Shown: positions 1 through 9,077, numbered from the stretch's first letter. The stretch: 64,000 bases of DNA from Microbacterium sp. VKM Ac-2870 (GCF_015350795.1 NZ_JADKSH010000002.1:496001-560000), one strand, 5' to 3'. Made by a program: numbers and translations. Notes: a model not told the origin generated them from the sequence alone.

Positions 1-669
1 GATGCCGAGGTTGATGTGCGCGGGTGCGACGACCGACGGCTTCCCGTCGATCTCGGCGTAGGAGACGTTCTGGCTGGGGAACGCCTTGATCGCCTGGATG
101 AGAGCCCAGCCGATGAGGTGCGTGAAGCTGACCTTGCCGCCGCGCGTGCGAGACATGTGGTTGTTGATCACGATGCGGTTGTCGATCATGAGCTTCGCCG
201 GCACCGTGCGAACGCTCGTCGCGGTCGGGACGGTGAGCGACTCGTCCATGTTCGCCGCGAGTGTCTTGGGCATGCCGCGCAGAGGGGTGACCACGTCTTC
301 GCGAGCGGCGGCCACCGGCGTCGCCTGATCGGCGCTCGGCGCCTGGGCGGGCACCGGCTGCGGCGAGGCCGGGCGGGTCGTCGTGCGGGCGACGGGCTGG
401 GATCCGACCACGGGGATGGGAGCGGTCATCGGTCGGGGCTCCGCACTGGCCTGCGGTGTCGGGGTGGATGCGGGGGCGGATGCCGGGGTGGTTGCGCTGG
501 AGGCGGCATCCTGATGCGTCTTCTCGTACGCCTCCAGAACCGGCCACCAGGCCCGGTCGACCGCGTTGCGGTCCTTCGCGAACTGGTCGTACATCTCAGC
601 GACGAGCCATTCGTTGGCCCCGAACTCGCCGTCGCTCGAAGTCCCCACGCCGGTCACCTGACTGGACAC
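1..669 (-). CDS. kgd: Multifunctional 2-oxoglutarate metabolism enzyme, N-terminal part
   Basis: Only the first 223 codons lie in the window; the gene runs off the left edge. The start is GTG at 669, giving VSSQVTGVGTSSDGEFG and then ANEWLVAEMYDQF, the conserved lead of actinobacterial Kgd (2-oxoglutarate decarboxylase/dehydrogenase E1o fused to an E2-like domain). An Ala/Pro/Thr-rich linker (residues about 50-105) precedes TPLRGMPKTLAANMDES and RIVINNHMSRTRGGKVSFTH, the start of the E2-type acyltransferase domain. In this family the enzyme feeds the TCA cycle and is controlled by GarA/OdhI; that part is family knowledge. It is divergent from guaB1, with a 121-bp gap. Confidence 0.93.
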   Translation of the reverse strand, partial: MSSQVTGVGTSSDGEFGANEWLVAEMYDQFAKDRNAVDRAWWPVLEAYEKTHQDAASSATTPASAPASTPTPQASAEPRPMTAPIPVVGSQPVARTTTRPASPQPVPAQAPSADQATPVAAAREDVVTPLRGMPKTLAANMDESLTVPTATSVRTVPAKLMIDNRIVINNHMSRTRGGKVSFTHLIGWALIQAIKAFPSQNVSYAEIDGKPSVVAPAHINLGI

Positions 670-778
670 GGTTGCGCCTGCTTTCTTCGATGAAGTTCAG
701 ATCGTGCGAGGCCCGCCGCTGTGCATGACGCGGCCCACACGCACACGTTCATCAAGGGTATCCCAGGTTTTCTCTCGG

Positions 779-784
779 TACCGT
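779..784 (+). promoter_or_regulatory. -10 box of leaderless guaB1 promoter
   Basis: TACCGT is followed by six bases and then ATG at 791, with no purine-rich ribosome-binding site between. This spacing puts the transcription start at or next to the start codon, and supports ATG 791 over the longer upstream reading frame beginning at 704. Confidence 0.55.
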
Positions 785-790
785 GGACTC

Positions 791-2248
791 ATGCAGTTCT
801 CCGGCGCTCAGCCCACCGTCGATCTCACCTACTCCGACGTGTTCCTCGTTCCGCGACGATCTGACATCACGAGCCGGCTGGACGTCGACCTCTCGCCGCA
901 GGACGGCACCTCGGCCACGATTCCGCTCGTCGCCTCGAACATGAACTCGGTGACCGGTCCGCGTCTGGCGGCCGCGCTCGCCCGTCGCGGCGGTCTCGGC
1001 GTGTTGCCCCAGGACATGCCGCTGCAGGACATCGATGCGGCGATCCGGTGGGTGAAGGAGCAGCCCGTGCCGTGGGATACGCCGCTCGTGCTCTCGGCCG
1101 GCGCGACCGTCGCCGAGGCGGCGGCGCTGCTGCCGGCGGCGGAGGGCCACGGCATCGTCGTGGTGTCCGGCGACCCGTCGCGAGTGCACGTCGACGACAT
1201 CCGGGGAGTCGTTCCCGCGACCCGCCTGGGAACGGCGCTGCCGGATGCGCGTCTCGGTGACATCGCGCGCGGGCGCACCGCATCGATCGATGCCGACGAC
1301 GTCACCGACGCCCGGCACGCGTTCGATCTGCTCGTCGCCACCGGCGCCGAGACGGTGTGCGTGCTGCACCACGGGTACCTCGTCGGAACGCTGTCGCAGC
1401 GGACGGCGCTGCGCTCGACCCTGTATCGTCCCGCCGTCGACGCCCAAGGGCGACTCATCGTCGCGGCCGCCGTGGGCATCAACGGCGACGTGGCCGCCAA
1501 GGCATCCGCGCTCGCCGCCGCCGGGGTGGACGTCCTCGTCGTCGATACCGCGCACGGGCACCAGGAAGGGATGCTGCGCGCGCTGCAGACCGTCTCGAGT
1601 CTGGGACTCGGCATCCCGATCGCCGCCGGGAACATCGTCACCGCCGAGGGCGCGCGCGATCTCGTGCAGGCGGGCGCTTCGATCCTGAAGGTCGGTGTGG
1701 GACCGGGCGCCATGTGCACCACCCGCATGATGACCGCCGTCGGCAGGCCGCAGTTCTCGGCGGTGCTCGAGACCGCTCAGGCCGCGGCCGAACTCGGCGC
1801 CCATGTGTGGGCCGACGGCGGTGTGCGCTACCCGCGCGACGTGGCCCTGGCGCTGGCCGCCGGCGCGGCATCCGTGATGATCGGCTCGTGGTTCGCCGGC
1901 ACGATCGAAGCTCCCGGCCCGTTGCAGAGCGACGCGGCCGGCCGTGTGTACAAGGAGTCGTGGGGCATGGCATCCACGAAGGCCGTGCAGGGACGCTTCG
2001 GACGCCTCGACGCCTACGACCGTGCGCGCAAGGAGCTGTTCGCCGAGGGCATCTCGTCGTCGAAGATCTACCTCGACCCGCTGCGTCCGTCGGTGGAGGA
2101 CCTCGTCGACATGATCACATCGGGCGTCCGGTCGTCGTTCACGTACGCCGGCGCCGCGACCGTGCCCGAGTTCCACGAGCGCGCCACGGTCGGCCTGCAG
2201 TCCGCGGCGGGCTACGAGGAGGGCAAGGCGCTGCCCGTCAGCTGGTGA
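791..2248 (+). CDS. guaB1: GuaB1 family IMP dehydrogenase-related protein
   Basis: A 485-aa IMPDH/GMPR-family TIM barrel beginning MQFSGAQPTVDLTYSDVF. A CBS-domain pair is inserted near residues 95-205. The catalytic loop is GVGPGAMCTTRMMT with the nucleophile at Cys309, followed by WADGGVRYPRD for phosphate binding. Actinobacterial GuaB1 is distinct from the main IMP dehydrogenase GuaB2; the mycobacterial protein has been reported to act as a GMP reductase, so purine salvage is more likely than de novo IMP oxidation. The 704 start is rejected because a leaderless promoter sits directly before 791. The 3' end overlaps the convergent acetyltransferase gene by 11 bp. Confidence 0.92.
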   Translation: MQFSGAQPTVDLTYSDVFLVPRRSDITSRLDVDLSPQDGTSATIPLVASNMNSVTGPRLAAALARRGGLGVLPQDMPLQDIDAAIRWVKEQPVPWDTPLVLSAGATVAEAAALLPAAEGHGIVVVSGDPSRVHVDDIRGVVPATRLGTALPDARLGDIARGRTASIDADDVTDARHAFDLLVATGAETVCVLHHGYLVGTLSQRTALRSTLYRPAVDAQGRLIVAAAVGINGDVAAKASALAAAGVDVLVVDTAHGHQEGMLRALQTVSSLGLGIPIAAGNIVTAEGARDLVQAGASILKVGVGPGAMCTTRMMTAVGRPQFSAVLETAQAAAELGAHVWADGGVRYPRDVALALAAGAASVMIGSWFAGTIEAPGPLQSDAAGRVYKESWGMASTKAVQGRFGRLDAYDRARKELFAEGISSSKIYLDPLRPSVEDLVDMITSGVRSSFTYAGAATVPEFHERATVGLQSAAGYEEGKALPVSW

Positions 2249-2834
2249 GCGCCTGCCATTCTCGTCGGAGCACCCCCATGACCACCGAGTCGTAGCGCTC
2301 GCCACGCACCTCACGGGCGTCTCGGAAGCGGGCCTCCTCGGTGAATCCGAGGCGGCGGCCCACCGCCAGCATCCGTTCGTTGCCCGACCATGTCGAGTAG
2401 TCGAGGCGGACCGCGTCGGTCGTGCGGAAGAGATAGCCGGTCCAGATCCGCAACGCCTCGGTGCCGATACCCCGGCCGCGCAGCGCGGGGTCGTAGACCG
2501 TGAGACCCATGCGCCGCCAGTCGGACTCCTCCGATTCCCAATGCCACGACACGCTGCCCAGCATCGTGTCGTCATCGTCGGCGTCGACGACGACACCCCG
2601 CGGCAGCGGCACCTGGGCCGCGTACGACCCGTCGGCAAGTGCCGCGCCGAGCCGGGCACAGACCGCGTCGATCTGCGCAGCGTCGAGCTTCGCGAAGTAG
2701 GGGCCGTCCCAGCGGTGCCAGTCCTGATCGGGCTGCAGCCAGCGTCGATACGTATCGAGGTCGGAGGGCCGGAACGCCCGCACGCGGATGCCGCGGCTCT
2801 CGCCGATGATGTCGTCGCCGGTCGCCGTGGTCAT
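2238..2834 (-). CDS. GNAT family N-acetyltransferase (RimJ/RimL-like)
   Basis: A 198-aa protein starting MTTATGDDIIGESRG. It carries the N-terminal strand IRVRAFRPSDLDTYRRWL, the central DPALRGRGIGTEALRIW (acetyl-CoA pyrophosphate loop, R/QxxGxG/A form) and RLDYSTWSGNERMLAVGRRLGFTEEARFR near the end, the usual layout of RimJ/RimL-type acetyltransferases. The substrate cannot be told from sequence. It converges on guaB1 and overlaps its stop by 11 bp. No operon partner is visible. Confidence 0.85.
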   Translation of the reverse strand: MTTATGDDIIGESRGIRVRAFRPSDLDTYRRWLQPDQDWHRWDGPYFAKLDAAQIDAVCARLGAALADGSYAAQVPLPRGVVVDADDDDTMLGSVSWHWESEESDWRRMGLTVYDPALRGRGIGTEALRIWTGYLFRTTDAVRLDYSTWSGNERMLAVGRRLGFTEEARFRDAREVRGERYDSVVMGVLRREWQALTS

Positions 2835-2942
2835 CGTCCCATTGTGCCCGCGGCTTCCAGCCCCGCCCCACAGTGCGGTGCCGTAAACTCTTCTGCACCA
2901 TGGACGACCCTCCCAGTTGCAGACGATCGCCCCACCGACCCT

Positions 2943-2960
2943 CCCCGAGCATGATCGGGG
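2943..2960 (+). promoter_or_regulatory. Hairpin touching the ribosome-binding site of the first CNNM gene
   Basis: CCCCGA (2943-2948) pairs with TCGGGG (2955-2960) around a 6-nt loop. The 3' arm shares its G-run with the GGGGGTGA ribosome-binding site (2957-2964), so the fold could hide it. This could be a simple [13 protein letters not shown] control or chance in GC-rich DNA. No known Mg2+ riboswitch core was recognised. Confidence 0.3.
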
Positions 2961-2970
2961 GTGACGCGTG

Positions 2971-4314
2971 ATGGATTACGTCATGTTGGGCGTGGGGCTT
3001 CTGCTCACCATCGGGACCGGACTGTTCGTTGCGAGCGAGTTCGCCCTGGTCAACCTGGACCGCGCCGACCTCGAAGCGCGTCAATCCGCAGGCGAATCCC
3101 GGCTGTCGCTGACCATCAGCGCGCTGCGCATCACCTCGACGCACCTGTCCAGCGCGCAGCTGGGCATCACCCTGACGACGCTGCTCACCGGTTACACGAT
3201 GGAGCCGGCGCTGACGAACCTCCTGAGCCCGGTGCTGTCGAGCTGGGCACTGCCGGAGCCGGTGGTCCGCGTGATCGGCACGACGGTCGCGATCGCGATC
3301 GCGACGACGTTCTCGATGATCATCGGCGAGCTCGTGCCGAAGAACTTCGCCCTCGCCATCCCGCGGCAGACGGCGAAGCTCGTCATGCCCTTCCAAATCG
3401 CGTTCACCATGGTCTTCCGCCCCGCCGTCACCGTGCTCAACGGCAGCGCCAACGGGGTGCTGCGGAGCATGGGCATCGAACCGAAGGAAGAACTGTCGGG
3501 AGCGCGCACCGCCGAGGAACTCTCGAGCCTCGTCCGCCGCTCCGCGAGCGCGGGGATGCTCGAAGAAGACACGGCCTCCCTGCTCGATCGCACCCTCACC
3601 TTCGCGCGCCTGACCACGGCCGACGTGATGACGCCGCGCCCCAGCATCCACGCGGTTGCCGCCGGTGACAGCGTCGAAGACGTCATCCAACTCGCTCGGC
3701 GCACCGGCCACAGCCGCTTCCCGGTCTACGACGAATCCATGGACGACATCACCGGCATCGTGCACCTCAAGCAGGCCGTCAGCGTTCCCCGAGAGCGGCG
3801 CGGCGATGTGCCGGCCGCCGCGATCGCCGAGGAGCCTCTCCGTGTGCCCGAAGCGGTGCACCTGGATGCCGTCATGTCGGAGCTGCGCTCGCGCGGCTAC
3901 CAGATGGCCATCGTCGTCGACGAGTACGGCGGCACGGCGGGTGTCGTGACCCTGGAAGACCTCGTCGAGGAGATCGTCGGCGAAGTGCTCGACGAGCACG
4001 ATCGCAGCCGGGCGGGCGTGGTCCGCATCGCGGGCTCCGTGACGTTCCCGGCCGAACTGCGCCCCGACGAGGTGCTCGACCGCACCGGCATCCGAGTGCC
4101 GGAGGGCGACGTCTACGACACCGTCGGCGGATTCTTCATGTCGACGCTCGAACGCATTCCCGTCGTGGGCGACCGCATCGATCTCGAGGACGGCACGCTC
4201 GAAGTGCAACGGATGGACGGCAGACGCGTCGACCGCGTCAGGTTCACCCCCCGCCCCGTGCCGGATGGCGCCGAAGAGTCGGGGACGACATCCGAGAGGG
4301 GTGAGCGTCGATGA
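2971..4314 (+). CDS. Hemolysin family CNNM/CBS-domain transporter (CorC/TlyC-like)
   Basis: A 447-aa protein with four N-terminal membrane segments (CNNM/DUF21 domain, about residues 1-190) that includes [17 protein letters not shown] and [23 protein letters not shown] pair follows (about 205-335: [55 protein letters not shown]), then a C-terminal CorC_HlyC transporter-associated domain. Such proteins act in Mg2+/Co2+ handling at the cytoplasmic membrane. ATG 2971 has GGGGGTGA 6 nt upstream; GTG 2968 is possible but would sit only 3 nt from it. The gene overlaps the next, related gene by 4 bp. Confidence 0.92.
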   Translation: MDYVMLGVGLLLTIGTGLFVASEFALVNLDRADLEARQSAGESRLSLTISALRITSTHLSSAQLGITLTTLLTGYTMEPALTNLLSPVLSSWALPEPVVRVIGTTVAIAIATTFSMIIGELVPKNFALAIPRQTAKLVMPFQIAFTMVFRPAVTVLNGSANGVLRSMGIEPKEELSGARTAEELSSLVRRSASAGMLEEDTASLLDRTLTFARLTTADVMTPRPSIHAVAAGDSVEDVIQLARRTGHSRFPVYDESMDDITGIVHLKQAVSVPRERRGDVPAAAIAEEPLRVPEAVHLDAVMSELRSRGYQMAIVVDEYGGTAGVVTLEDLVEEIVGEVLDEHDRSRAGVVRIAGSVTFPAELRPDEVLDRTGIRVPEGDVYDTVGGFFMSTLERIPVVGDRIDLEDGTLEVQRMDGRRVDRVRFTPRPVPDGAEESGTTSERGERR

Positions 4315-5366
4315 ACGACTGGGCCGGAATCGCATGGTTGGTCGTCCTGCTGGTGTTCAACGCCTTCTTCGTCGGCGCCGAGTTCGCGGTCATCTCCGCG
4401 CGCCGCTCGCAGATCGAGCCCCTCGCCGAAAAGGGCTCGAAGACGGCGAAGACGGCGCTCTACGCGATGGAGCACGCGACGCTCATGCTGGCGACCAGCC
4501 AGCTCGGCATCACGATCTGCTCGCTGCTGATCCTGAACGTCTCCGAACCAGCGATCCACCACCTGCTCGAGGTGCCGCTCGGCCTCACGGGCTGGAGCGA
4601 AGCCGTGATCGGCGGTGTCGCGTTCGCCATCGCCCTGATCGTCGTCTCGTACCTGCACGTCGTTTTCGGCGAGATGGTGCCGAAGAACCTCGCGTTCTCC
4701 GTTCCCGACCGCGCGGTGCTGATGCTCGCGACACCCCTCGTCTGGGTGTCGAAGGTGTTCTACCCGGTGATCGCCGTCCTCAACTGGCTCGCGAACCACA
4801 CGGTGCGCCTGTTCGGCGTGGAGCCGAAGGACGAGGCCGCCTCGACCTTCACGCTCGATGAGGTCGCCACGATCGTGAACCAGTCACGCATCGAAGGCGT
4901 GCTCGACGACGCGTCAGGCGCCGTGACGGCAGCGGTCGAGTTCACCGACAAGAAGGCCCGCGACATCGCGGTGCCGCTGTCGGAGCTTGTCACTCTGCCG
5001 GAGACCACGACGCCCGACGAGATCGAGCGCGCGGTCGCCAAGCACGGTTTCTCGCGCTATGTGATCGTGGATGGCGAGGGAGCGCCGATCGGCTACGTGC
5101 ATCTGAAGGATGTGCTGCGGGCGGCGGAGGGTGCCGATGCAGAGCGCCGCATCTCGGCTCCCATCAAGCCGAAGCGCATCCACCACATGGTTCCGGTCGC
5201 CGAGACCACCGATCTCGAGGATGCGCTGGCGCTCATGCGCCGAACGAGCCGCCACCTGGCGCAGGTGCGCAACACGCACGGGGAGACGACGGCGGTGCTG
5301 TTCCTCGAGGACATCATCGAAGAGCTCGTCGGCGAAGTGCACGACGCGACCCGTCGCGGGTTCTGA
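4311..5366 (+). CDS. Hemolysin family CNNM/CBS-domain protein, second of pair
   Basis: A 351-aa paralogue of the preceding gene, joined by an ATGA overlap. It has the same CNNM membrane domain (FNAFFVGAEFAVISARRSQI, FGEMVPKNLAFSVPDRAVL) and a CBS pair (GFSRYVIVDGEGAPIGYVHL, LAQVRNTHGETTAVLFLEDI), but ends shortly after GEVHDATRRGF and so lacks the CorC_HlyC tail of its partner. Paired tandem CNNM genes of unequal length are common in Actinomycetota, which suggests a heteromeric cation transporter; this is inference. A palindromic repeat lies just after the stop. Confidence 0.9.
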   Translation: MNDWAGIAWLVVLLVFNAFFVGAEFAVISARRSQIEPLAEKGSKTAKTALYAMEHATLMLATSQLGITICSLLILNVSEPAIHHLLEVPLGLTGWSEAVIGGVAFAIALIVVSYLHVVFGEMVPKNLAFSVPDRAVLMLATPLVWVSKVFYPVIAVLNWLANHTVRLFGVEPKDEAASTFTLDEVATIVNQSRIEGVLDDASGAVTAAVEFTDKKARDIAVPLSELVTLPETTTPDEIERAVAKHGFSRYVIVDGEGAPIGYVHLKDVLRAAEGADAERRISAPIKPKRIHHMVPVAETTDLEDALALMRRTSRHLAQVRNTHGETTAVLFLEDIIEELVGEVHDATRRGF

Positions 5367-5380
5367 GGCCACAGGGTCGG

Positions 5381-5428
5381 GGCGTTTCGACTCGGCCCTG
5401 CGGGCCGGGCGCAGCGAGTCGAAACGCC
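5381..5428. repeat. Dispersed GTTTCGACTCG palindrome, copy A
   Basis: Perfect 14-bp arms GGCGTTTCGACTCG (5381-5394) and CGAGTCGAAACGCC (5415-5428) around a 20-nt GC-rich loop. It lies between two convergent genes, so it could serve as a bidirectional terminator. The same core recurs at 6541, 29748 and 63169, always between genes. Confidence 0.8.
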
Positions 5429-5436
5429 TCGCGCCG

Positions 5437-6513
5437 TCAGTGCGTCCGCGGGCGGGCGCGCTCGTACTGCGGCGGCCAGAGGCCCTCGTCGCTGTCGCCG
5501 AGTTCGACCTGGGCGCGCAGCGCGAAGTGCGGGTCGCGCAGCCATTCGCGCGCCGCGAGGATGACATCGGCGGCGCCCGACTGCAGGATCTCCTCGGCCT
5601 GCGTGCCGGAGGTGATCTCGCCCACCGCCGCCACCGCCACGCCGCCGTCGCGACGCACCTCGGCTGCGAGGGGAACCTGGTAGCCCGGGCCGGTCGTGAT
5701 GCGCTGGTGCGACACCAGGCCGCCGCTGGAAATGTCGAAGAAGTCGGCGCCGCGCTGCGCAGCCCAGGCGGCGACGGTCGCCGTCTGCTCGGCATCCCAC
5801 CCGCCCTCGGCCCAATCGGACGCCGAGAAACGCACGAGGAGGGCGGCGTCCGGCGCGGCGGCACGGACCGCTTCGACGATCTCGAGCAGCAGCCGGGCGC
5901 GGTTCTCGAGGCTGCCGCCGTACCGGTCTTCGCGGAGGTTCGACAGCGGCGACAAGAACTGGTGCAGCAGGTAGCCGTGGGCGGCGTGCACCTCGAGAAC
6001 CTCGAAGCCCGCCGCGACGGCGCGGACGGCGGCCGCGGCGAACGCCGCGACGATCCGCTCGATGCCTGCATCATCCAGGGCGTCGGGAGTGGCGAAGCCC
6101 TCGTATGCGACCGCCGACGGTGCCACCGTCGTCCAGCCCCCCTCGGTCTCGGGCACCGATCCGCGGTTGCCGGCGAACGGCGACCAGGTCGACGCCTTGC
6201 GGCCGGCGTGCGCGAGCTGCACGCCCGGAATCGCGCCGCGGTCACGGATGGCGGCGACGATGGGAGCCCAGGCGTCACGCTGCTCGTCGTTCCACAGACC
6301 GACGTCCTCGGGGGAGATGCGCCCCTCGGGCACGACCGCCGTCGCTTCGGCGATCACCACGCCGGCGCCGCCGGAGGCGAACTGCGCGAGGTGCACGTGA
6401 TGCCAGTCGTTCGGCATCCCGTCCTTCGCCGAGTACTGGCACATCGGCGCGACCCAGAGGCGGTTGCGCACGGTGCGTCCGGCGAGCTCGTAGGGCGTGA
6501 ACAGCAGACTCAT
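5437..6513 (-). CDS. NADH:flavin oxidoreductase / Old Yellow Enzyme family (YqjM-like)
   Basis: A 358-aa FMN-dependent TIM barrel starting MSLLFTPYELAGRTVRNRLW, then VAPMCQYSAKDGMPNDWHH, whose Cys and the downstream HAGRKAS are hallmarks of the YqjM class of ene-reductases. FEVLEVHAAHGYLLHQFLSP and NLREDRYGGSLENRAR complete the active-site and substrate-binding elements. The family reduces activated C=C bonds of enones or nitro compounds with NADPH; the physiological substrate is unknown. The longer frame up to 7395 is an antisense artefact over nnrD. No partner gene is visible. Confidence 0.92.
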   Translation of the reverse strand: MSLLFTPYELAGRTVRNRLWVAPMCQYSAKDGMPNDWHHVHLAQFASGGAGVVIAEATAVVPEGRISPEDVGLWNDEQRDAWAPIVAAIRDRGAIPGVQLAHAGRKASTWSPFAGNRGSVPETEGGWTTVAPSAVAYEGFATPDALDDAGIERIVAAFAAAAVRAVAAGFEVLEVHAAHGYLLHQFLSPLSNLREDRYGGSLENRARLLLEIVEAVRAAAPDAALLVRFSASDWAEGGWDAEQTATVAAWAAQRGADFFDISSGGLVSHQRITTGPGYQVPLAAEVRRDGGVAVAAVGEITSGTQAEEILQSGAADVILAAREWLRDPHFALRAQVELGDSDEGLWPPQYERARPRTH

Positions 6514-6540
6514 GGTGGGGGCTCTCCGTTGCGGATCAGG

Positions 6541-6582
6541 GCGTTTCGACTCGGCCCGGTGGGCCTCGCTCAACGACCGGGG
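6541..6582. repeat. Dispersed GTTTCGACTCG element, copy B
   Basis: Starts GCGTTTCGACTCG and ends CTCAACGACCGGGG. It lies between the divergent OYE and nnrD genes, so here it is not a terminator for both sides and is more likely a mobile or REP-like sequence. Confidence 0.7.
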
Positions 6583-6593
6583 AAGCGGACGGG

Positions 6594-6599
6594 TACAGT
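6594..6599 (+). promoter_or_regulatory. -10 box of leaderless nnrD promoter
   Basis: TACAGT lies seven bases before ATG 6607, and no Shine-Dalgarno sequence intervenes. Confidence 0.5.
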
Positions 6600-6606
6600 G
6601 GCGCGC

Positions 6607-7437
6607 ATGAGCGCTTCCCGGCCGTGGTCGGCGGCGGAGTCCGCCGCACTTCTGAGGGTGCCAACCGCCGCCGACGACAAGTATTCCCGCGGAGTGGTCG
6701 GGCTGCGTACCGGCTCGGACGCCTACCCCGGGGCCGCAGTCCTCGGCGTCGAAGCCGCGTGGCGGACCGGGGTGGGCATGGTGCGCTACCTCGGTCCGCG
6801 CCGCGCCGCCGACCTCGTGCTCCAGCGCCGCCCCGAGACGGTCACCGCCGACGGGCGCGTGCAGGCGTGGGTCGTCGGCTCGGGTACCTCGCCCGACAGT
6901 CGCAGCGACGCCGACACGGCCGCGGTGCGCGGCATCCTCGCAGGCAGTGTGCCCGTGGTGGTGGATGCCGGTGCCCTCGACCTCGTCGAGCGGGCGGCAG
7001 ACCGGGGCGATGATCACCCGCCGCTGGTGCTGACACCGCACGACCGCGAGCACGCGGCGCTGCGGCGGCGCCTGGGACTGGCCGAGCCGACCGACCGGGA
7101 GGCCGGCGTCGCCGAGACGGCCGCCGTCACCGGAGCCACCGTTCTCCTCAAGGGGGGCACGACCCTGATCGCCACCCCCGACGGCGAACTGCGCTCCGTC
7201 ACCGCGGGGGTCGGCTGGCTCGCGACGGCGGGAACGGGTGACGTGCTCGCCGGCATTCTCGGTGCCCTGCTCGCCGCGAACCCCGACCGTCCGGCCGGCG
7301 CCGCGTCGACCGCGGCGTGGCTGCACGGTCGTGCCGGCGCCGCGGCGTCCGACGCGCATGCCGGTGGACCCCTTGTCGCGCTCGATGTCGCGCACGCCGT
7401 GGCATCCGTCGTGGGGGAACTGATCTCGTCGCGCTGA
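6607..7437 (+). CDS. nnrD: ADP/ATP-dependent NAD(P)H-hydrate dehydratase
   Basis: A 276-aa ribokinase-fold carbohydrate-kinase-like protein. It shows KYSRGVVGLRTGSDAYPGAA at the start, TVLLKGGTTLIATPDGE in the middle and the signature ATAGTGDVLAGILGALLA near the C-terminus, where the Asp is the catalytic residue of the family. The enzyme repairs hydrated NAD(P)H (NADHX, NADPHX). In many bacteria the dehydratase is fused to an NnrE epimerase; here the epimerase half is absent and no separate epimerase is seen nearby. A leaderless promoter supports ATG 6607. Confidence 0.9.
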   Translation: MSASRPWSAAESAALLRVPTAADDKYSRGVVGLRTGSDAYPGAAVLGVEAAWRTGVGMVRYLGPRRAADLVLQRRPETVTADGRVQAWVVGSGTSPDSRSDADTAAVRGILAGSVPVVVDAGALDLVERAADRGDDHPPLVLTPHDREHAALRRRLGLAEPTDREAGVAETAAVTGATVLLKGGTTLIATPDGELRSVTAGVGWLATAGTGDVLAGILGALLAANPDRPAGAASTAAWLHGRAGAAASDAHAGGPLVALDVAHAVASVVGELISSR

Positions 7438-7459
7438 CGGGCATCCCTAGGATGGAGGG

Positions 7460-8710
7460 ATGACGAGGCGGAGCGTGCTGTGGGCCGCCTTCCTCCTCGT
7501 GCATCTCGGTGTCGCTTGGCTCGGCTTCCTCATGCCGAATGAACCCATGGGCGACGTATACCGGGTGTACGAGCCCTGGTCGACGAACGCGCTCGAAGGG
7601 CACGGCATCGTCGGCATCGACCAATCGTGGGTGTACCCGCAGCTGGCGCTGCTGCCCATGCTGCTCGCCCACGCGTTCGCGTGGATCGCCGGCTACACCG
7701 TCGGCTGGGCGATCGTGGTGATCGCGGCGGATGCCGTGGCCTTCGCCGTGCTGATCGGGCGTGCGCGGTCGACCGGTCGCGTCACCGCCGCGTGGTTCTG
7801 GCTCTCCTACATCGCGCTGCTCGGACCGGTGGGCCTCTATCGCCTCGACGGCTTCACCGTGGCGATCGTGCTGCTCGGATGCCTGTGGCTGGTGGGCCGA
7901 CCCTGGCTGGCGTCGGTGCTGCTGTCCGTCGCGACCTGGATGAAAGTGTGGCCGGCCGCGATCGTCGCCGCGGCGGTCATCGCCGTCCGCCGGCGCGGGG
8001 CACTTCTCGGTGGTGCGGTGCTGGTGAGCGCGGCGACACTGCTGATGGTGGCCATTCTCGGCGGTGGGGCGAACGCGTTCGGGTTCATCGGCGACCAGAC
8101 CACGCGTGGCCTGCAGGTCGAAGCACCGATCAGCATGCCGTATCTCTGGGGAGCGTTACTGCACACTCCCGGATTCTTCGTCTACTACGACCAGCACCTG
8201 CTCACTTTCCAGGTGACCGGAACGCAGATCGATCCGGTCATCGCCGCCATGACGCCGGCCCTGGTCGTCGGAATGCTCGCCATCGCGGGGCTGGGGGCCG
8301 CCGCTCTCCTGCGCGGTGCGCGCTACGCGACGCTGTTTCCGACGCTGTCGCTGGCGCTCGTGCTCGGCTTCATCGTCTTCAACAAGGTCGGCTCGCCGCA
8401 GTACCTGTGCTGGCTGGTGCCGTCGGTCGCCATCGGGTTGGTGGTCGACCGCCGCCGATGGGTGACGCCGGCATCCGCCGCCCTGTTCTCGGCGTTGCTG
8501 ACCCAGCTCGTCTACCCGCTGACCTACAACGGCGTCCTCTACCCGCAGGTCGTGCCCGTGAGCCTGCTGACTCTGCGCAACCTCGTGCTCTGCGCCCTGT
8601 TCGTCTGGATGGTCGCCCGGCTGATCGTGCTCGTCCGTCGCCCGCGTCGCGCTACCCTGCCTCTGCCCGTCGCGCCCGCGCCCGCCGTCGCCCTGCCCGA
8701 CCTGATCTGA
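7460..8710 (+). CDS. Glycosyltransferase 87 family membrane protein
   Basis: A 416-aa polytopic protein of about 10-11 membrane segments. After the first segment an outside loop reads NEPMGDVYRVYEPWS; an acidic residue in this first loop is the catalytic hallmark of GT-C fold, polyprenyl-phosphate-mannose-dependent enzymes such as PimE. Its length and the late segment NKVGSPQYLCWLVP fit GT87. The likely role is mannosylation of a lipid or lipoglycan on the outer membrane face. TAGGAT followed by GGAGGG sits before ATG 7460, so both a -10 box and a Shine-Dalgarno reading are possible. The C-terminal tail is Pro/Ala-rich. Confidence 0.78.
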   Translation: MTRRSVLWAAFLLVHLGVAWLGFLMPNEPMGDVYRVYEPWSTNALEGHGIVGIDQSWVYPQLALLPMLLAHAFAWIAGYTVGWAIVVIAADAVAFAVLIGRARSTGRVTAAWFWLSYIALLGPVGLYRLDGFTVAIVLLGCLWLVGRPWLASVLLSVATWMKVWPAAIVAAAVIAVRRRGALLGGAVLVSAATLLMVAILGGGANAFGFIGDQTTRGLQVEAPISMPYLWGALLHTPGFFVYYDQHLLTFQVTGTQIDPVIAAMTPALVVGMLAIAGLGAAALLRGARYATLFPTLSLALVLGFIVFNKVGSPQYLCWLVPSVAIGLVVDRRRWVTPASAALFSALLTQLVYPLTYNGVLYPQVVPVSLLTLRNLVLCALFVWMVARLIVLVRRPRRATLPLPVAPAPAVALPDLI

Positions 8711-8729
8711 CCTCACCGAAGGAGCCCCC

Positions 8730-9068
8730 ATGATCGTCGCGTTCTCCGTCGCCCCCAGTGGCACGCCGCAGGAACATTCCGCCGCCGCCGACGGATCGGT
8801 GCACGACGCCGTCGCCGCCGCCGTCAAGGTCGTCCGCGAGTCGGGGCTGCCCCACCGCACCAGCTCGATGTTCACCGAGATCGAGGGGGAGTGGGACGAG
8901 GTGTTCGCGGTCGTGAAAGCGGCGACGGATGCCGTCATGCCGTTCGGCTCGCGCGTCTCGCTGGTGCTGAAGGCCGACATCCGGCCCGGACACACCGGCG
9001 AACTCGACGGCAAGCTCGAGCGCTTGGAGCAGGCGATCTCGGCGCTGGAGGCCGACACCGACCGGTAA
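8730..9068 (+). CDS. MTH1187/YkoF family thiamine-binding protein
   Basis: A 112-aa protein starting MIVAFSVAPSG after a clear AAGGAG site. It has the ferredoxin-like fold pattern of the MTH1187 family: ESGLPHRTSSMFTEIEGEWDEVF, a long helix, and RVSLVLKADIRPGHTGEL. Members bind thiamine or its precursors as small cytoplasmic proteins. It follows the GT87 gene by 19 bp and precedes the MFS gene by 9 bp, so it may be transcribed with either; a functional link to the MFS gene is only a guess. Confidence 0.8.
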   Translation: MIVAFSVAPSGTPQEHSAAADGSVHDAVAAAVKVVRESGLPHRTSSMFTEIEGEWDEVFAVVKAATDAVMPFGSRVSLVLKADIRPGHTGELDGKLERLEQAISALEADTDR

Positions 9069-9071
9069 TAT
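9066..9071 (+). promoter_or_regulatory. -10 box before MFS gene
   Basis: TAATAT, six bases before the GTG start at 9078 and overlapping the stop of the preceding gene. It is one of the best -10 matches in the window and suggests a separate leaderless transcript. Confidence 0.5.
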
Positions 9072-9077
9072 TGCCGG

